62,174 bases of DNA from Lachnospiraceae bacterium (GCA_017634975.1 JAGBMJ010000098.1:1-62174), one strand, 5' to 3'. Counted from the first letter of the stretch, positions 43,100 through 52,655 are shown. Numbers and translations are program-made. Notes: generated by a model not told the origin, from the sequence alone.

Positions 43100-43104
43100 A
43101 GCGT

Positions 43105-44208
43105 GTGATCATGGGTTCAACAAAAACACACAAAAAAAAGAAAGAATCCTTCGGCTCCAAGCTGCTTCGCTACGTGGGGCGTTTTTTCCTGTGGCTTTTT
43201 CTCACGTTTTTAGTATTGCTCGCCGGTGCCTATGTATTCTTTTACTATATCAACAAAGGGCCCTCGGAACATTTCCGTGACCTCTTCGTCACTTCGGCCA
43301 TGGAATCCAGCGCCGGTGGTATTCTGGCGCAGATCTATCTGTCGGATGAAGAGATCGAAGAGATCCGCACCCGCAATCAGGTACAGGAGTTTTCCGATGT
43401 GACCGATCCTACCCTGGTACACGTGCTGGCTGCAGAACACCCGGATATGCCGGAGACACCTGCCGGTCCCGACACTCCTGCGGATGACACCCCGGTTCTT
43501 TCCGAAGATCCGGACGGGGACGGCATCGAGATCCATGAGATCCACGGGCCGATGTATTCCGGCAAGATGATGATCGTCTACGATCCTTCCCGCGTGCATG
43601 TCTCCGCCATCTCTGAATTTACGCACAGCGGCGGCGGCTGGACACTTGCCCAGCATGTGAAAAACAGCGGTGCCGTAGCCGGCATCAACGGCGGCAAATA
43701 TGAGGATGCCAGCGGACTGGGCATCGGCGGCTGGCCGGAAGGGCTGGTCATTTCCAACGGGGAACTGCGTATGGGCGATCCCGGCGGTACCTACGGTGTC
43801 TACGGATTCACAAATGACAATGTCCTCGTGGTCGGAAACATGACCGGTGCGCAGGCGCTTTCCATGGGTGTCCGTGATGCGGTCACATTTGGCCCCGCTC
43901 TCATCATCAACGGTAAATCCGCCGGCTATCAGGGAATCGGCAGCGGCCTCAACCCCCGCACCGCCATCGGACAGCGCGCCGACGGTGCCGTGCTTCTTTT
44001 GGTCATTGAAGGGCGCAAGACTTCTTCTCTGGGCGCGGCTATGTCCGATCTGATCGAAGTGATGCAGGAATACGGCGCAGTCAATGCCGCCAATCTGGAC
44101 GGGGGGATGTCCTCTTCCATGATCTACAATGATGAAATGATCGTCTCCAACTGTCAGCTGCGTGATGAACGCCGCATGCCGACAGCTTTTGTGGTATATC
44201 CGCAGTAA
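43105..44208 (+). CDS. Membrane-anchored phosphodiester glycosidase (NAGPA/PF09992 domain)
   Basis: 367 residues from GTG 43105, or 365 from ATG 43111. Lys-rich cytoplasmic head, one helix (about 26-48), a Pro/Asp-rich linker (about 105-145), then the catalytic domain outside. Family motifs: AGINGGKYEDASG, NPRTAIGQRADGAVLLLVIEG and AANLDGGMSSSMIYN. The domain removes GlcNAc-1-phosphodiester-type caps from glycans or acts on cell-surface polymers. It precedes a single-pass membrane protein by 22 nt, so the two may work together at the envelope. Confidence 0.9.
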   Translation: MIMGSTKTHKKKKESFGSKLLRYVGRFFLWLFLTFLVLLAGAYVFFYYINKGPSEHFRDLFVTSAMESSAGGILAQIYLSDEEIEEIRTRNQVQEFSDVTDPTLVHVLAAEHPDMPETPAGPDTPADDTPVLSEDPDGDGIEIHEIHGPMYSGKMMIVYDPSRVHVSAISEFTHSGGGWTLAQHVKNSGAVAGINGGKYEDASGLGIGGWPEGLVISNGELRMGDPGGTYGVYGFTNDNVLVVGNMTGAQALSMGVRDAVTFGPALIINGKSAGYQGIGSGLNPRTAIGQRADGAVLLLVIEGRKTSSLGAAMSDLIEVMQEYGAVNAANLDGGMSSSMIYNDEMIVSNCQLRDERRMPTAFVVYPQ

Positions 44209-44230
44209 AAGGAATAAAATACGTGTATCT

Positions 44231-45670
44231 ATGAAAAAGAAACCGGTAGAAAATAATCCGTCCGATACGGCGGTCAAAAACAAGACGAAATATTCCGACA
44301 TCTATAACGATGGCTGGGCGGATGATGTGGAGCTGCATTATCCGGAGGGTTCGTGGCATCCCACGGACGATCTGGAAATCATGGATTTTGAAAACACTTC
44401 TCCCCTGCCGGTGATCCCGGAGGAAGACGACGAAGACGATTATGCGGATGTCCATATAAACGTCAAAAAAGTATCCATATCCAAAAAAAACCAAAATGGA
44501 GCGCGAGCAAATCCGGCCGGTAATACGTCTGCCGAATCTGTAAAAAAATCCGTCCGCAGAAAGAAACGCAAAAAGGGTTCCCGCGCATTTCTCATCTTTA
44601 TGATCGTATGGCTCACCGCCCTTTCCCTTACGATCGCGGTTCTGCTGAAGCGCTTCTATTCTTTCCTGGAAAAATACGAAGCCACATATCAGGCATCCCG
44701 CCCGGTTCATGAGATGGAGAAGCTGTTTGACTCCTACTTCGAACCGCGGGATATGGACAGTATTTACAATATGCTTTCCGTAAAGCCGGCGCTGAGCGCC
44801 TTTGAAACTGAAGAAGATGTAAAACAGTATATGTATTCCCTGATCGAAGATAAAACGCTCAGCTATAAACCAACGGAAAACTATAATGAGGAACTGCCGG
44901 AATACTATATTGAGGCAGACGATTACATCATCGGAAAAGCTCTGTTCCGCAAAGATCCCACGACTTCTCTGGATTATGAGTTCCCGGTATGGTATCTCTC
45001 CGAAATGGAATTTTATACCCAGCCGATGGAACAGTTCCGCATTACCGTACCGGAGAACTATACCGTCAGAGTCAACGGCGTCGTTCTGGATGATACCTAT
45101 TTGAGCAGCACGACTGAAATATCGGTAGAAAAGGAATTCTTTGAACCCTACGTTACCTCGATCGTGGATTTTAAGGATTATGAGGGAGACGGTCTGTACC
45201 GTAAGCCGGAAGTATCGATCCTGAATGCAAGCGGAAATCCCGCAGAGAATATTTATGCGGATACGGAAAACAATATCTACAGCGCCGAATATGAACCGGA
45301 TCCTGCGGACCGTGAAGGCATGGAAGAGTTTGCCATCCATGCCGTCAGTGCCTATGCCAACTACATCTCCCAGGATCTCTCCGATGCAGAGCTGGCAAAA
45401 TATTTTACGCCGGATAACATCTTCCTGTACTATGCGAAGAACAATTCCTCACGCACGTTCTATACCAGACACAGCAGCGTGACGATCGAGAACGCAGAGA
45501 TCCGCGATTTTCAGGCATACAGCGAAGATGCCTACTACTGCGAAGTCTATCTGGAACAATGGATGAAGCTCTCTTACGGCGGCTCCGAACCGGAAGTCGT
45601 GCCGACCGACTGCCGTATCTACGTCGTTAAATACAACGGTGAGTGGAAAGTGAACGGGATCAAGTTTTGA
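44231..45670 (+). CDS. Single-pass membrane protein with large extracellular domain, unknown function
   Basis: 479 residues from the ATG at 44231; a ribosome site AAAGGAAT lies rather far upstream (17 nt), so coupling with the preceding gene is likely. Residues 1-118 are acidic then strongly basic (RRKKRKKGSR), helix 119-139, and the remaining 340 residues are extracellular. The outer part may have two related halves, each ending with a Tyr-rich beta segment, in the manner of NTF2-like or Sporulation/cell-wall accessory domains. No family is recognised. Confidence 0.75.
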   Translation: MKKKPVENNPSDTAVKNKTKYSDIYNDGWADDVELHYPEGSWHPTDDLEIMDFENTSPLPVIPEEDDEDDYADVHINVKKVSISKKNQNGARANPAGNTSAESVKKSVRRKKRKKGSRAFLIFMIVWLTALSLTIAVLLKRFYSFLEKYEATYQASRPVHEMEKLFDSYFEPRDMDSIYNMLSVKPALSAFETEEDVKQYMYSLIEDKTLSYKPTENYNEELPEYYIEADDYIIGKALFRKDPTTSLDYEFPVWYLSEMEFYTQPMEQFRITVPENYTVRVNGVVLDDTYLSSTTEISVEKEFFEPYVTSIVDFKDYEGDGLYRKPEVSILNASGNPAENIYADTENNIYSAEYEPDPADREGMEEFAIHAVSAYANYISQDLSDAELAKYFTPDNIFLYYAKNNSSRTFYTRHSSVTIENAEIRDFQAYSEDAYYCEVYLEQWMKLSYGGSEPEVVPTDCRIYVVKYNGEWKVNGIKF

Positions 45671-45690
45671 TCCCGTTCCTTTTATCTTTC

Positions 45691-46932
45691 TTATCGTATC
45701 TCTGTCACCACCCAATCATGTTGAACCAGATCATATTCCTTCCCGCAGTACGGACAGCACTTCACCTTCTCCGCATCGAAGCTTCCGGCACATGAAGGGC
45801 AGCTGACCGCTTTCACGGAAAAACCGAGATTGGTCGGTTCCGTAATGATCTTACGAAGTGTCATTCTCACTTTCTTCCCCTTGTATTTCACTTTCCCCTG
45901 TTTGTAGATGAGGGCATCCAGATACAACGTGATCGAGACACTGCATTCATTTCCGTTAATCCTGTACTTATCCACACCAAAATTGTATAACGAGGCATCA
46001 AGCACATTTTCCCAGGAATCCGGACGTCTGCATTCGCAGGCCGTGTAGACGCCGGGATCTTCGCTATATGCCATCATCCGGAACAGGTTCATCGCCCGGT
46101 CACGGAAATACTCCGTAGAAAACTCCGGATCCAGTTTTTTGATCTGATGGCGGAACTGTAACGACCGGATCAGCTTTCCACTTCCACGCAAATCTTTCGC
46201 CATCTTAAAGATTCCCAGTGCTTTACACACTCCCCATAATATAAGCCCGGCGATCAGACTGGCCGGAACTCCCATCACTCTGGAATAAGCATCGGGAAGC
46301 CCCCTGCTCCGGAATGCCTCCGGCATGACCGTAAATGCCAATCCGATCATTACTGCCAAAAACAGCGGCAGCAGCCACAGATCCTGTTTCACATCCTGAC
46401 TGTGCTTCCTCGTTGTGAACTGGTTGGTAACCTTGGGGTAGAGTTCCTCCATAACAAAGTGTGTATCGCAGAACGGACAGCCGTTTTCCAGCTGTGCAAG
46501 CGTGGCCGGCGCTCCGCAGTGCGGGCAGGATAACGCCATATCCTGCGGCGGCTGCGTATTCTTCTTTAATTCCTGAATGACCACAGACAGCCCGGCCTCC
46601 CCCGTCCAGCGATAGATCTCTCCTCCGGAGTCCCATATGGTTGTCGTGATCATTTTTTCACTGCCGACGATATGGTTCACGAACATCCTGTCCTGATAAG
46701 ACACAGCCGGCACCTCCCGTGAAGCACCTTTGATGCCCTTTATTTTCTGATGCACCTGCAAACCGGATCTCTTCCAGTGTTCCCGCTGCTGCTCCATTGC
46801 ACAGCGGATTTCCTGCATGGCGAGCTTCGGCGGTTCTCCCCCCTCCACCCATTGGTTCAACTGTCCGGTATAGGTACCGTAGATTTTTTTCAATCCTGCG
46901 TCTGCGTCAAAATCAAATTTCATACTGCTCAT
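45691..46932 (-). CDS. Zinc-ribbon membrane protein with TIM44-like domain
   Basis: 413 residues (410 from a second ATG at 46923 with better spacing to GGGAG). N-terminal region about 130 residues, a first ribbon (CPHCGAPATLAQLENGCPFC) at about 136-155, two membrane helices (about 185-245), a helical-beta TIM44-like domain (FSTEYFRDRAMNLFRMMAYS onwards) and a second ribbon (CPSCAGSFDAEKVKCCPYCG) at the end. Proteins of this plan are common and uncharacterised in Clostridia. Convergent with the preceding gene, 20 nt apart. Confidence 0.8.
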   Translation of the reverse strand: MSSMKFDFDADAGLKKIYGTYTGQLNQWVEGGEPPKLAMQEIRCAMEQQREHWKRSGLQVHQKIKGIKGASREVPAVSYQDRMFVNHIVGSEKMITTTIWDSGGEIYRWTGEAGLSVVIQELKKNTQPPQDMALSCPHCGAPATLAQLENGCPFCDTHFVMEELYPKVTNQFTTRKHSQDVKQDLWLLPLFLAVMIGLAFTVMPEAFRSRGLPDAYSRVMGVPASLIAGLILWGVCKALGIFKMAKDLRGSGKLIRSLQFRHQIKKLDPEFSTEYFRDRAMNLFRMMAYSEDPGVYTACECRRPDSWENVLDASLYNFGVDKYRINGNECSVSITLYLDALIYKQGKVKYKGKKVRMTLRKIITEPTNLGFSVKAVSCPSCAGSFDAEKVKCCPYCGKEYDLVQHDWVVTEIR

Positions 46933-46974
46933 TACTCCCGTTATAAGTTCTTTGTTCCAAATAAAACCTTACCA

Positions 46975-47025
46975 ATTATAAAGGGACTTTTCCTGTGACG
47001 CAATACCTCACAGGAAAAGTCCCTT
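46975..47025 (-). promoter_or_regulatory. 18-bp perfect palindrome combining terminator and promoter
   Basis: Arms 46981-46998 and 47008-47025 are perfectly complementary around the loop CGCAATACC. It lies downstream of the DUF4867 gene on the minus strand (terminator role, though the U tract is weak). On the same strand TTGCGT in the loop (47003-46998), a 17-nt spacer and TATAAT (46980-46975) would give a promoter for the zinc-ribbon gene. Confidence 0.6.
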
Positions 47026-47102
47026 CTTAAACCTTTCGTTCGTTACTCTCACAGCCCTTCGTGCCGTGTCAGTAACTTCGTTCTTCTATTTTTTTACGTT
47101 TC

Positions 47103-47735
47103 TCAGATATCTGCACTGATATCAATGTTCTCACCGGTCAGACCGACATAAGCTCCGTCCTTTGCCTCGGAAGCCTCTGCGTGTGCCAGCAGCCACTTGT
47201 TGCATGCGGTCATCCACTTGTCTTCCTCATTCTTTGCACTCAGAGCCGGTACTGCGCCGTTGGTGCCCTTCGGCAGTACGATCGCTACCTTAAAGCCTTC
47301 GCCCTTCTTTGCAGAGCAGGGAGCATAGTGCAGGGAAGTCTCATATACTTCCACTACCTGGCCCTTCTTTGCCAGGAAAGCCTTTACCTTGGAGGTATCC
47401 AGCTTGCCGTCTACAATATCGTCAGCCTTTGCCAGCAGCAGGATAAAGTCGGTGGAGCCGATGTTCAGCTCGCTGTCGCGGTGATACTCCAGGCAGTTTA
47501 ACTTGGTGTTGTGGCCGTTGCAGTAGCCGATCTGGATCGGCATGCCGCCGTATGCATTGTTCTGCAGCACGCCGAAATCACAGGTATACTCAAGCGCTGC
47601 ACAGCTCATAACGTACTCAACACCTTCCGGAAGCGGGGTGGATTCGTCCAGCGCTTTCACAAGGCAATCGGTATTATAGCCCAGTACTTTGCCATAAGGT
47701 TTGAATTCAGGATCATTTACAGAATAGATCTTCAT
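47103..47735 (-). CDS. DUF4867 family protein
   Basis: 210 residues. Begins MKIYSVNDPEFKPYGKVLGY, the DUF4867 start, and contains a cupin-like core (VYETSLHYAPCSAKKGEGFK) that suggests relation to ureidoglycolate-lyase-type cupins. Members accompany carbohydrate metabolism genes in gut Clostridia; the reaction is not known. Codon use is strongly optimised (AAG, CTG, GGC), so it is probably well expressed. Cytoplasmic, monocistronic. Confidence 0.88.
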   Translation of the reverse strand: MKIYSVNDPEFKPYGKVLGYNTDCLVKALDESTPLPEGVEYVMSCAALEYTCDFGVLQNNAYGGMPIQIGYCNGHNTKLNCLEYHRDSELNIGSTDFILLLAKADDIVDGKLDTSKVKAFLAKKGQVVEVYETSLHYAPCSAKKGEGFKVAIVLPKGTNGAVPALSAKNEEDKWMTACNKWLLAHAEASEAKDGAYVGLTGENIDISADI

Positions 47736-47966
47736 TTTTGATTCCTCCTAATCGGTTATACGAATTTGCGTATTCACGCTATTTATCATAATATTACCCG
47801 TTCATAAAACCGTCAATCGGACAAAGTGCAAGAATTATCCCCACGAATTTTGAACTCCGCACGTCCTTTGGGATCCTCTTCATACCACCTGGCCTGACTC
47901 CGGTACATTCCCGCTTGTCTTCATATATAATTTCTGCTATATATATCTTATTCCCAAAAAAAGGAT

Positions 47967-47986
47967 CCGGTGTATGCCGGATCTGT
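47967..47986 (+). promoter_or_regulatory. Leader hairpin next to a ribosome site
   Basis: GATCCGG/CCGGATC with a TGTATG loop sits 5 nt before the GGAGG ribosome site of the gene at 48000. It could modulate translation or mRNA stability. A TATAAT lies upstream at 47926-47931. Confidence 0.4.
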
Positions 47987-47999
47987 CCGGAGGCATCCA

Positions 48000-48881
48000 A
48001 TGAAATTAAACTTCAAACAGCGGAATATACTGCTCGGAACCATTCTTATGTGGCCTATGATGGGTATTTTTTTAGCTTCTCTGACAAATCTTCTGGAAAA
48101 CGACTTTTTCCCGGAGATCACCGGTTTCGGCCGCTTTGCACTATTTGCATTTGCCGGTCTCCTGTTATCTGCGATCATCTCTTTCCTGATCCCGGTCTTT
48201 TCCCCAATGACCCGCGCACAAAACGAAATCATGGACGAGCTGGAACAGAACGGCCAGACACAGCGTTTTATCGAGCTTACGGAACAGGAGATCAACCGTC
48301 TCATCACTACCGGCAAAGCCTATAAACATTATCAATTTTTCTCCCAATACGTGTCGCTGCAGGCCGATGCTTTCCTGATACAGCACAATCCGCAGGCCGC
48401 AATACAGAGCATCAACCGTATCAACCTGCAGGATCTGCAGACATATACCGGAAAAGTTCTTGCCGATCAACAAATCCTGGGATATTTTGACGTACAGATG
48501 GCCATTGCCGAAGAGCTGTGTAATGCCGACATGGCTAATGCCGTTATGCGTGATGCCTCCCCCTACCTGCAAAAAGTAAACGAAAAAAACCTCGGTCACT
48601 TTATTATCGCAAACGAGGTTTATTTCTGTTATTACATGGCCACCGGTAACTATGCCAAGGCATATGAACACGCTAGGAAATACTTTGATCATACCGCTAA
48701 CCGCTTCTGTTCTTTTCTCGGAAACAGCTGCAGCGTAAAGGTGTTTATCAAAACCGGCCAGTTCACCGAAGCAGAACGTTTCCTGCAAAATGCCGAACAG
48801 CAGACGACGTCCACGCCAAACCAGCGCCAGATCCTCGCCTATCTGCGCGAGAGTCTGAACCGGGCAAGAGCCGGCATGTAA
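48000..48881 (+). CDS. Membrane protein with TPR-like helical domain
   Basis: 293 residues from the ATG at 48000 (GGAGGCATCCA upstream). Two transmembrane helices (about 10-30 and 43-65) are followed by a cytoplasmic helical region of paired amphipathic helices (YFDVQMAIAEELCNADMANA and YYMATGNYAKAYEHARKYF) of the TPR/SEL1-like kind. Likely a scaffold; partner unknown. Ends 34 nt from the convergent GH3 stop. Confidence 0.75.
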   Translation: MKLNFKQRNILLGTILMWPMMGIFLASLTNLLENDFFPEITGFGRFALFAFAGLLLSAIISFLIPVFSPMTRAQNEIMDELEQNGQTQRFIELTEQEINRLITTGKAYKHYQFFSQYVSLQADAFLIQHNPQAAIQSINRINLQDLQTYTGKVLADQQILGYFDVQMAIAEELCNADMANAVMRDASPYLQKVNEKNLGHFIIANEVYFCYYMATGNYAKAYEHARKYFDHTANRFCSFLGNSCSVKVFIKTGQFTEAERFLQNAEQQTTSTPNQRQILAYLRESLNRARAGM

Positions 48882-48915
48882 TCCCGGCCCCGCTCTTTCC
48901 TACGGATCGCAGTGC

Positions 48916-51651
48916 TTATCCTTCGGTGCGTTCAAAACGCATATCGATCAGATCCAGTCCTCCCAGTGCAAAATACAGACGTATCGTGGTATACCGGTTG
49001 AAGAACCAGCTGTTGCCCGAGAAGCTCACCGGTCTGCCGCCGGTTCCGTTCCAGGTAAAAGTTCCGGATGCCGTGCCCATCGCAAACACCGTCACCGGGA
49101 TCTGCGCCAGCTCTCCGGCCTCCGAGCTTGCCGTCAAGGTAAAGCGGTAGGGCCCCGGCTTCTTCACATCCAGTATAAAACTGTAGCTCTTATCTCTGGC
49201 GGATCGGATCCCGGAAAGATCTACCGTCCGTTCCTGATCCAGATCATAGCACGGTACCTCTTCCTGTGTCTCTTCTCCGTCCGCTTCCCGTCCGACGATC
49301 TCTACCGTATCCGCTGTTCCAAGCAGCCGTTTCATTGCATTCGTATTCATCAGTGTCCGCAGGATATTCCCGGCATTTCTCTGCAGTTCTGCCCGGCTCA
49401 GATCTCCCGACTTAAGGGACTGTAGCGTATTGTCATCATGGTCTCCGCCGTCCGAGCACACCATATAGACATCGTTCTGTGCCATCGCCATCGATGCAAA
49501 GTCGCGCTTATCCGGTGCCTGTCCCCGTCGGTTCAGATTGGCCCACCAGTCGGTCATCACCAACCCGTCAAAGCCCCATTCCTTTCGCAGGATCGTGGTA
49601 CACAGATCAATGCTGCAGGCAGTCCACAGACCATTCACACTTCCGTAGGTCGTCATCACGGTCACGGCCCCGCCCTTGCGAACCGCAATCTCAAAGCCCT
49701 TCAGATAGATCTCCCGAAGTGCACGTTCCGAGATCACACTGTTTATGGTATGCCTTCTCGTCTCCCGGTTGTTTCCGCAGAAATGTTTGATCGTTCCGGT
49801 CGTGCCCGCTTTATGAAGTCCACGCAGCTGTGCTGCCGCGATCTCGCCGGTGAGATACGGATCTTCCGAAAAATACTCAAAGTTTCTGCCGTTTAACGGA
49901 TGCCGCCGTATATTCATTCCCGGTCCCAGCAGGCACTCCACCTTGTTCGCATTCATCTCATAACCGGTACAGGTAAAGAGTTCCGTCATCAGTTCCCGGT
50001 TCCAGGTACATGCGAGGGAGGCCCCTCCCGGCAGGCTGAATGCTTTTGTCCCACAATCCAGTCGAAGCCCGGACGGTCCGTCACTGCAGCATGCGCAGGG
50101 GATCCCGAGTTCCTGCAGATGTTTGGAAACACCGCCGAAAGCGGCTGCCGTACCGGCAGTTACTTTTGGGCTTCCCATGCCTTCTCCCCGGATGATGCTT
50201 GCCAGATCTTCGTCCGAAAGCTGTGCAATAAACTCCTGCAGCGAGCGCTTCCCTTCCGCAACATCCTGTAACCGGATCCCGCAGTCTCCGGTGCAGACAA
50301 TCTCTTCCGGTGTTGCCTGCCTGCGTCGTTCCGATTCATTGCTTACAGAAAGCGGCGTCTCCTCGTATACCGCTTTTCCGCCCCGGTTAACCAGGCGTTC
50401 ATACGCTTCTACCGGTGCCAGCGCACAGGACAGCTGCCGCACCAGCTCCGTTTTTTCTATGGTTATCGCCGGTCCGGCTTTGGCATCCCGGACATTCGCC
50501 CCGATGCAGAACCGATACTCACCACCTTCCAGAACATACGCATAGCGGAAGCCGGATGCCCCGCTGTCGTCGTAAGATGCGAGGTTTTCACGCGATACTT
50601 CCACGCATACCGTCTCACACTCTCCCGGCTGCAGCTCTTTCGTCTTGGCAAAGCCGCACAATACTCTGGCCGGCTTTCCGAGCGCCCCCTGCGGGAGTTC
50701 ACAATAGACCTGCACCACTTCCTTTCCGGAAAGATTTCCGGTATTGGTCACCGGCACGAAGATCCTTATATCATCAGTATCTTTTGCCGTTTCGATGCTG
50801 CTGTCCCCAAACGAAAACTGCGTATAGGACAAACCGTAACCGAACGGATACAAAACCTTTTCTTTGGCAAAGGTTTCAAAATAACGGTATCCGACATAGA
50901 TATCTTCCCGGTAGATATCCTGATCGCCGCTGCCGAAATCGGCATCCGAAGGATAATCCTCGATCCGCTCCGCGATCGTATCTGTCAGCCGCCCCGACGG
51001 GCAGACATTTCCCAGAAGGACATCCGCCGTTCCTAAGCCCCCCATCATACCGCCCTGCCATGCATAGAGCACTGCATCGGGTGCAAACTCGCGGACAAAT
51101 CCCATATCGATGATGTTTCCCACATTCAGGACCACCACCATCCGGTCAAACGCTTTCCGCACCGTGCGAAGCATGTCCTTTTCTCCGGCTGTCAGAAACC
51201 ATGAGCCTTCCTTGCGGGAATTATCCATCTCTTCCCCGGCCGTACGCCCGATCACACAGATCGCAATCCCACAACGCTTTGCGGCTTCTTCGGCCAGCGT
51301 ATCGCTTATGGGCATTTCCTCCTGACACCAGGGTTCTCCGCCCCAGGTAACACCGCGGTCAAACGGATGCTCTGCTGTCCAGTCCTGATACACCTTAAGC
51401 AGCTCCGGATCCGGCGTCGCGCCGCGCATCCTGAGCCCCTCCGGAATATTGATCACATGTGATACATTGACCATACCGCCCGAGCCGGTTCCGCTTTTGT
51501 AATAATCCAGCTGGATCCGTCCGAATACCGCAACCTTCTCCTCCTTATCCAAAGGCAGTACGCCGCCTTTGTTTTCCAAAAGCACGCATCCTTCCGCAAC
51601 CGCCTGCGTTGCTTTTGCTTCATACGCTTTCCAATCCAGTGTGATCTTCAT
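48916..51651 (-). CDS. GH3 beta-glucosidase with permuted domain order
   Basis: 911 residues from the ATG at 51649-51651 (AAAGGGGGAAAAT upstream). The domain order is reversed: the alpha/beta sandwich normally at the C-terminus comes first (AVAEGCVLLENKGGVLPLD onwards), then a fibronectin III-like domain (about 330-440), then the TIM-barrel catalytic domain with KHFCGNNRETRRHTINS and the nucleophile D701 in GLVMTDWWANLN. Reversed GH3 enzymes are known from Butyrivibrio and Ruminococcus beta-glucosidases. About 110 extra residues form a C-terminal beta domain. No signal peptide; probably hydrolyses imported beta-glucosides, complementing GH94 and GH74/GH31. Confidence 0.92.
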   Translation of the reverse strand: MKITLDWKAYEAKATQAVAEGCVLLENKGGVLPLDKEEKVAVFGRIQLDYYKSGTGSGGMVNVSHVINIPEGLRMRGATPDPELLKVYQDWTAEHPFDRGVTWGGEPWCQEEMPISDTLAEEAAKRCGIAICVIGRTAGEEMDNSRKEGSWFLTAGEKDMLRTVRKAFDRMVVVLNVGNIIDMGFVREFAPDAVLYAWQGGMMGGLGTADVLLGNVCPSGRLTDTIAERIEDYPSDADFGSGDQDIYREDIYVGYRYFETFAKEKVLYPFGYGLSYTQFSFGDSSIETAKDTDDIRIFVPVTNTGNLSGKEVVQVYCELPQGALGKPARVLCGFAKTKELQPGECETVCVEVSRENLASYDDSGASGFRYAYVLEGGEYRFCIGANVRDAKAGPAITIEKTELVRQLSCALAPVEAYERLVNRGGKAVYEETPLSVSNESERRRQATPEEIVCTGDCGIRLQDVAEGKRSLQEFIAQLSDEDLASIIRGEGMGSPKVTAGTAAAFGGVSKHLQELGIPCACCSDGPSGLRLDCGTKAFSLPGGASLACTWNRELMTELFTCTGYEMNANKVECLLGPGMNIRRHPLNGRNFEYFSEDPYLTGEIAAAQLRGLHKAGTTGTIKHFCGNNRETRRHTINSVISERALREIYLKGFEIAVRKGGAVTVMTTYGSVNGLWTACSIDLCTTILRKEWGFDGLVMTDWWANLNRRGQAPDKRDFASMAMAQNDVYMVCSDGGDHDDNTLQSLKSGDLSRAELQRNAGNILRTLMNTNAMKRLLGTADTVEIVGREADGEETQEEVPCYDLDQERTVDLSGIRSARDKSYSFILDVKKPGPYRFTLTASSEAGELAQIPVTVFAMGTASGTFTWNGTGGRPVSFSGNSWFFNRYTTIRLYFALGGLDLIDMRFERTEG

Positions 51652-51714
51652 ATTTTCCCCCTTTATAGTTTTCGTTTCTCGGTATTGGAATTGTGCCCTG
51701 CAGACTGCATTTAT

Positions 51715-51751
51715 ATTATAACATACCTTATAGCATTGTCGATAAAACAAT
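51715..51751 (-). promoter_or_regulatory. Promoter of the GH3 gene with a possible operator
   Basis: Minus strand TCGACA (51742-51737), 16-nt spacer, TATAAT (51720-51715). ATTGTCGATAAAACAAT (51735-51751), with ATTGT/ACAAT half sites, overlaps the -35. Confidence 0.6.
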
Positions 51752-51779
51752 CTGCCATCTCCGGGAATGCTTTTTTTGA

Positions 51780-51808
51780 TTGCATATCCTCTCAAAACAT
51801 AGTAAAAT
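51780..51808 (+). promoter_or_regulatory. Promoter of the PlsC-like acyltransferase
   Basis: TTGCAT (51780-51785), 17-nt spacer, TAAAAT (51803-51808), about 80 nt before the ATG. Confidence 0.65.
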
Positions 51809-51887
51809 CACTAGAGTTGAGTCGGCAAATACTTTTTTCAGGCCACAACTGCATTAAGCGATAACTACTATACAAGGGAGACTTACT

Positions 51888-52655
51888 ATGAACGAAACTA
51901 CAGCGATTGACCGCTCCGGGCTGAATGCTTTGATCAGGGAATATGGCGGGATTGACAGTTTTACCACAGAACAGGCTGTAAATATCATATCGGAGATCTT
52001 CCGGATCATCCGTGATCATGGTAAGAACCCGGAGGATCGTGCCGAATTCTTTGAAGGTGCCTGCCGGATCTTTAATGTGGAATGCATCAACAAAGCCGAC
52101 TATTCCCACGGGAAATATATCCTGGCTCCGAACCATATCAGTGAATTTGACGGTCTGATCTTCGGTACTCTGATCCCGAATACTATGGTGGTTGCCAAGA
52201 CGGACTGGGGCGAAAATCCGCACCTGAACGAATTTCTCAGCAAACTGTTCCAAATGACCTGCGTAAAGCGCAAAGATACGGCCAGTGGTATGCATGTAAT
52301 GAAAAGCTGCATCGATCACTTAAAGAACAGTGAGAACGGTGCCGTGACCATTTTTGTACAGCAGACGATCGCTGATCTTGATATCACCACCCCGGAAGAT
52401 ATTGCGATCGGAGTATACCATATTGCACAGAAAACCTCTGCGCCGATCATTCCGGTCTTCTGCGAGCAGGCCTCTCCGGAAGAACGCACCCGTGTCGTTT
52501 TCGGAGAACCACTGGTATGCGATGACAAAGACCATTTCGGCAGAGCCTGGCTGGATGCCGAGATCGCCCTGCGGGATTCCCTTACCGATCCGGCCGCCCG
52601 TGCTCCCAAGCTGTGTGAGAAGCACCAAAAACCGATCAGCCAGCGGGCATTTTAA
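51888..52655 (+). CDS. PlsC-like acyltransferase
   Basis: 255 residues; ATG after AAGGGAGACTTACT. After a 70-residue helical head comes the acyltransferase motif APNHISEFDG (N82-H83...D88) and VVAKTDWGENPHLNEFLSK, typical of 1-acylglycerol-3-phosphate acyltransferases. The usual FPEGTRS block is replaced by IFVQQTIADLD, so glycerol-phosphate binding may differ. No membrane helix is evident. Its last codons overlap the reading frame of a decayed gene on the other strand. Confidence 0.8.
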   Translation: MNETTAIDRSGLNALIREYGGIDSFTTEQAVNIISEIFRIIRDHGKNPEDRAEFFEGACRIFNVECINKADYSHGKYILAPNHISEFDGLIFGTLIPNTMVVAKTDWGENPHLNEFLSKLFQMTCVKRKDTASGMHVMKSCIDHLKNSENGAVTIFVQQTIADLDITTPEDIAIGVYHIAQKTSAPIIPVFCEQASPEERTRVVFGEPLVCDDKDHFGRAWLDAEIALRDSLTDPAARAPKLCEKHQKPISQRAF

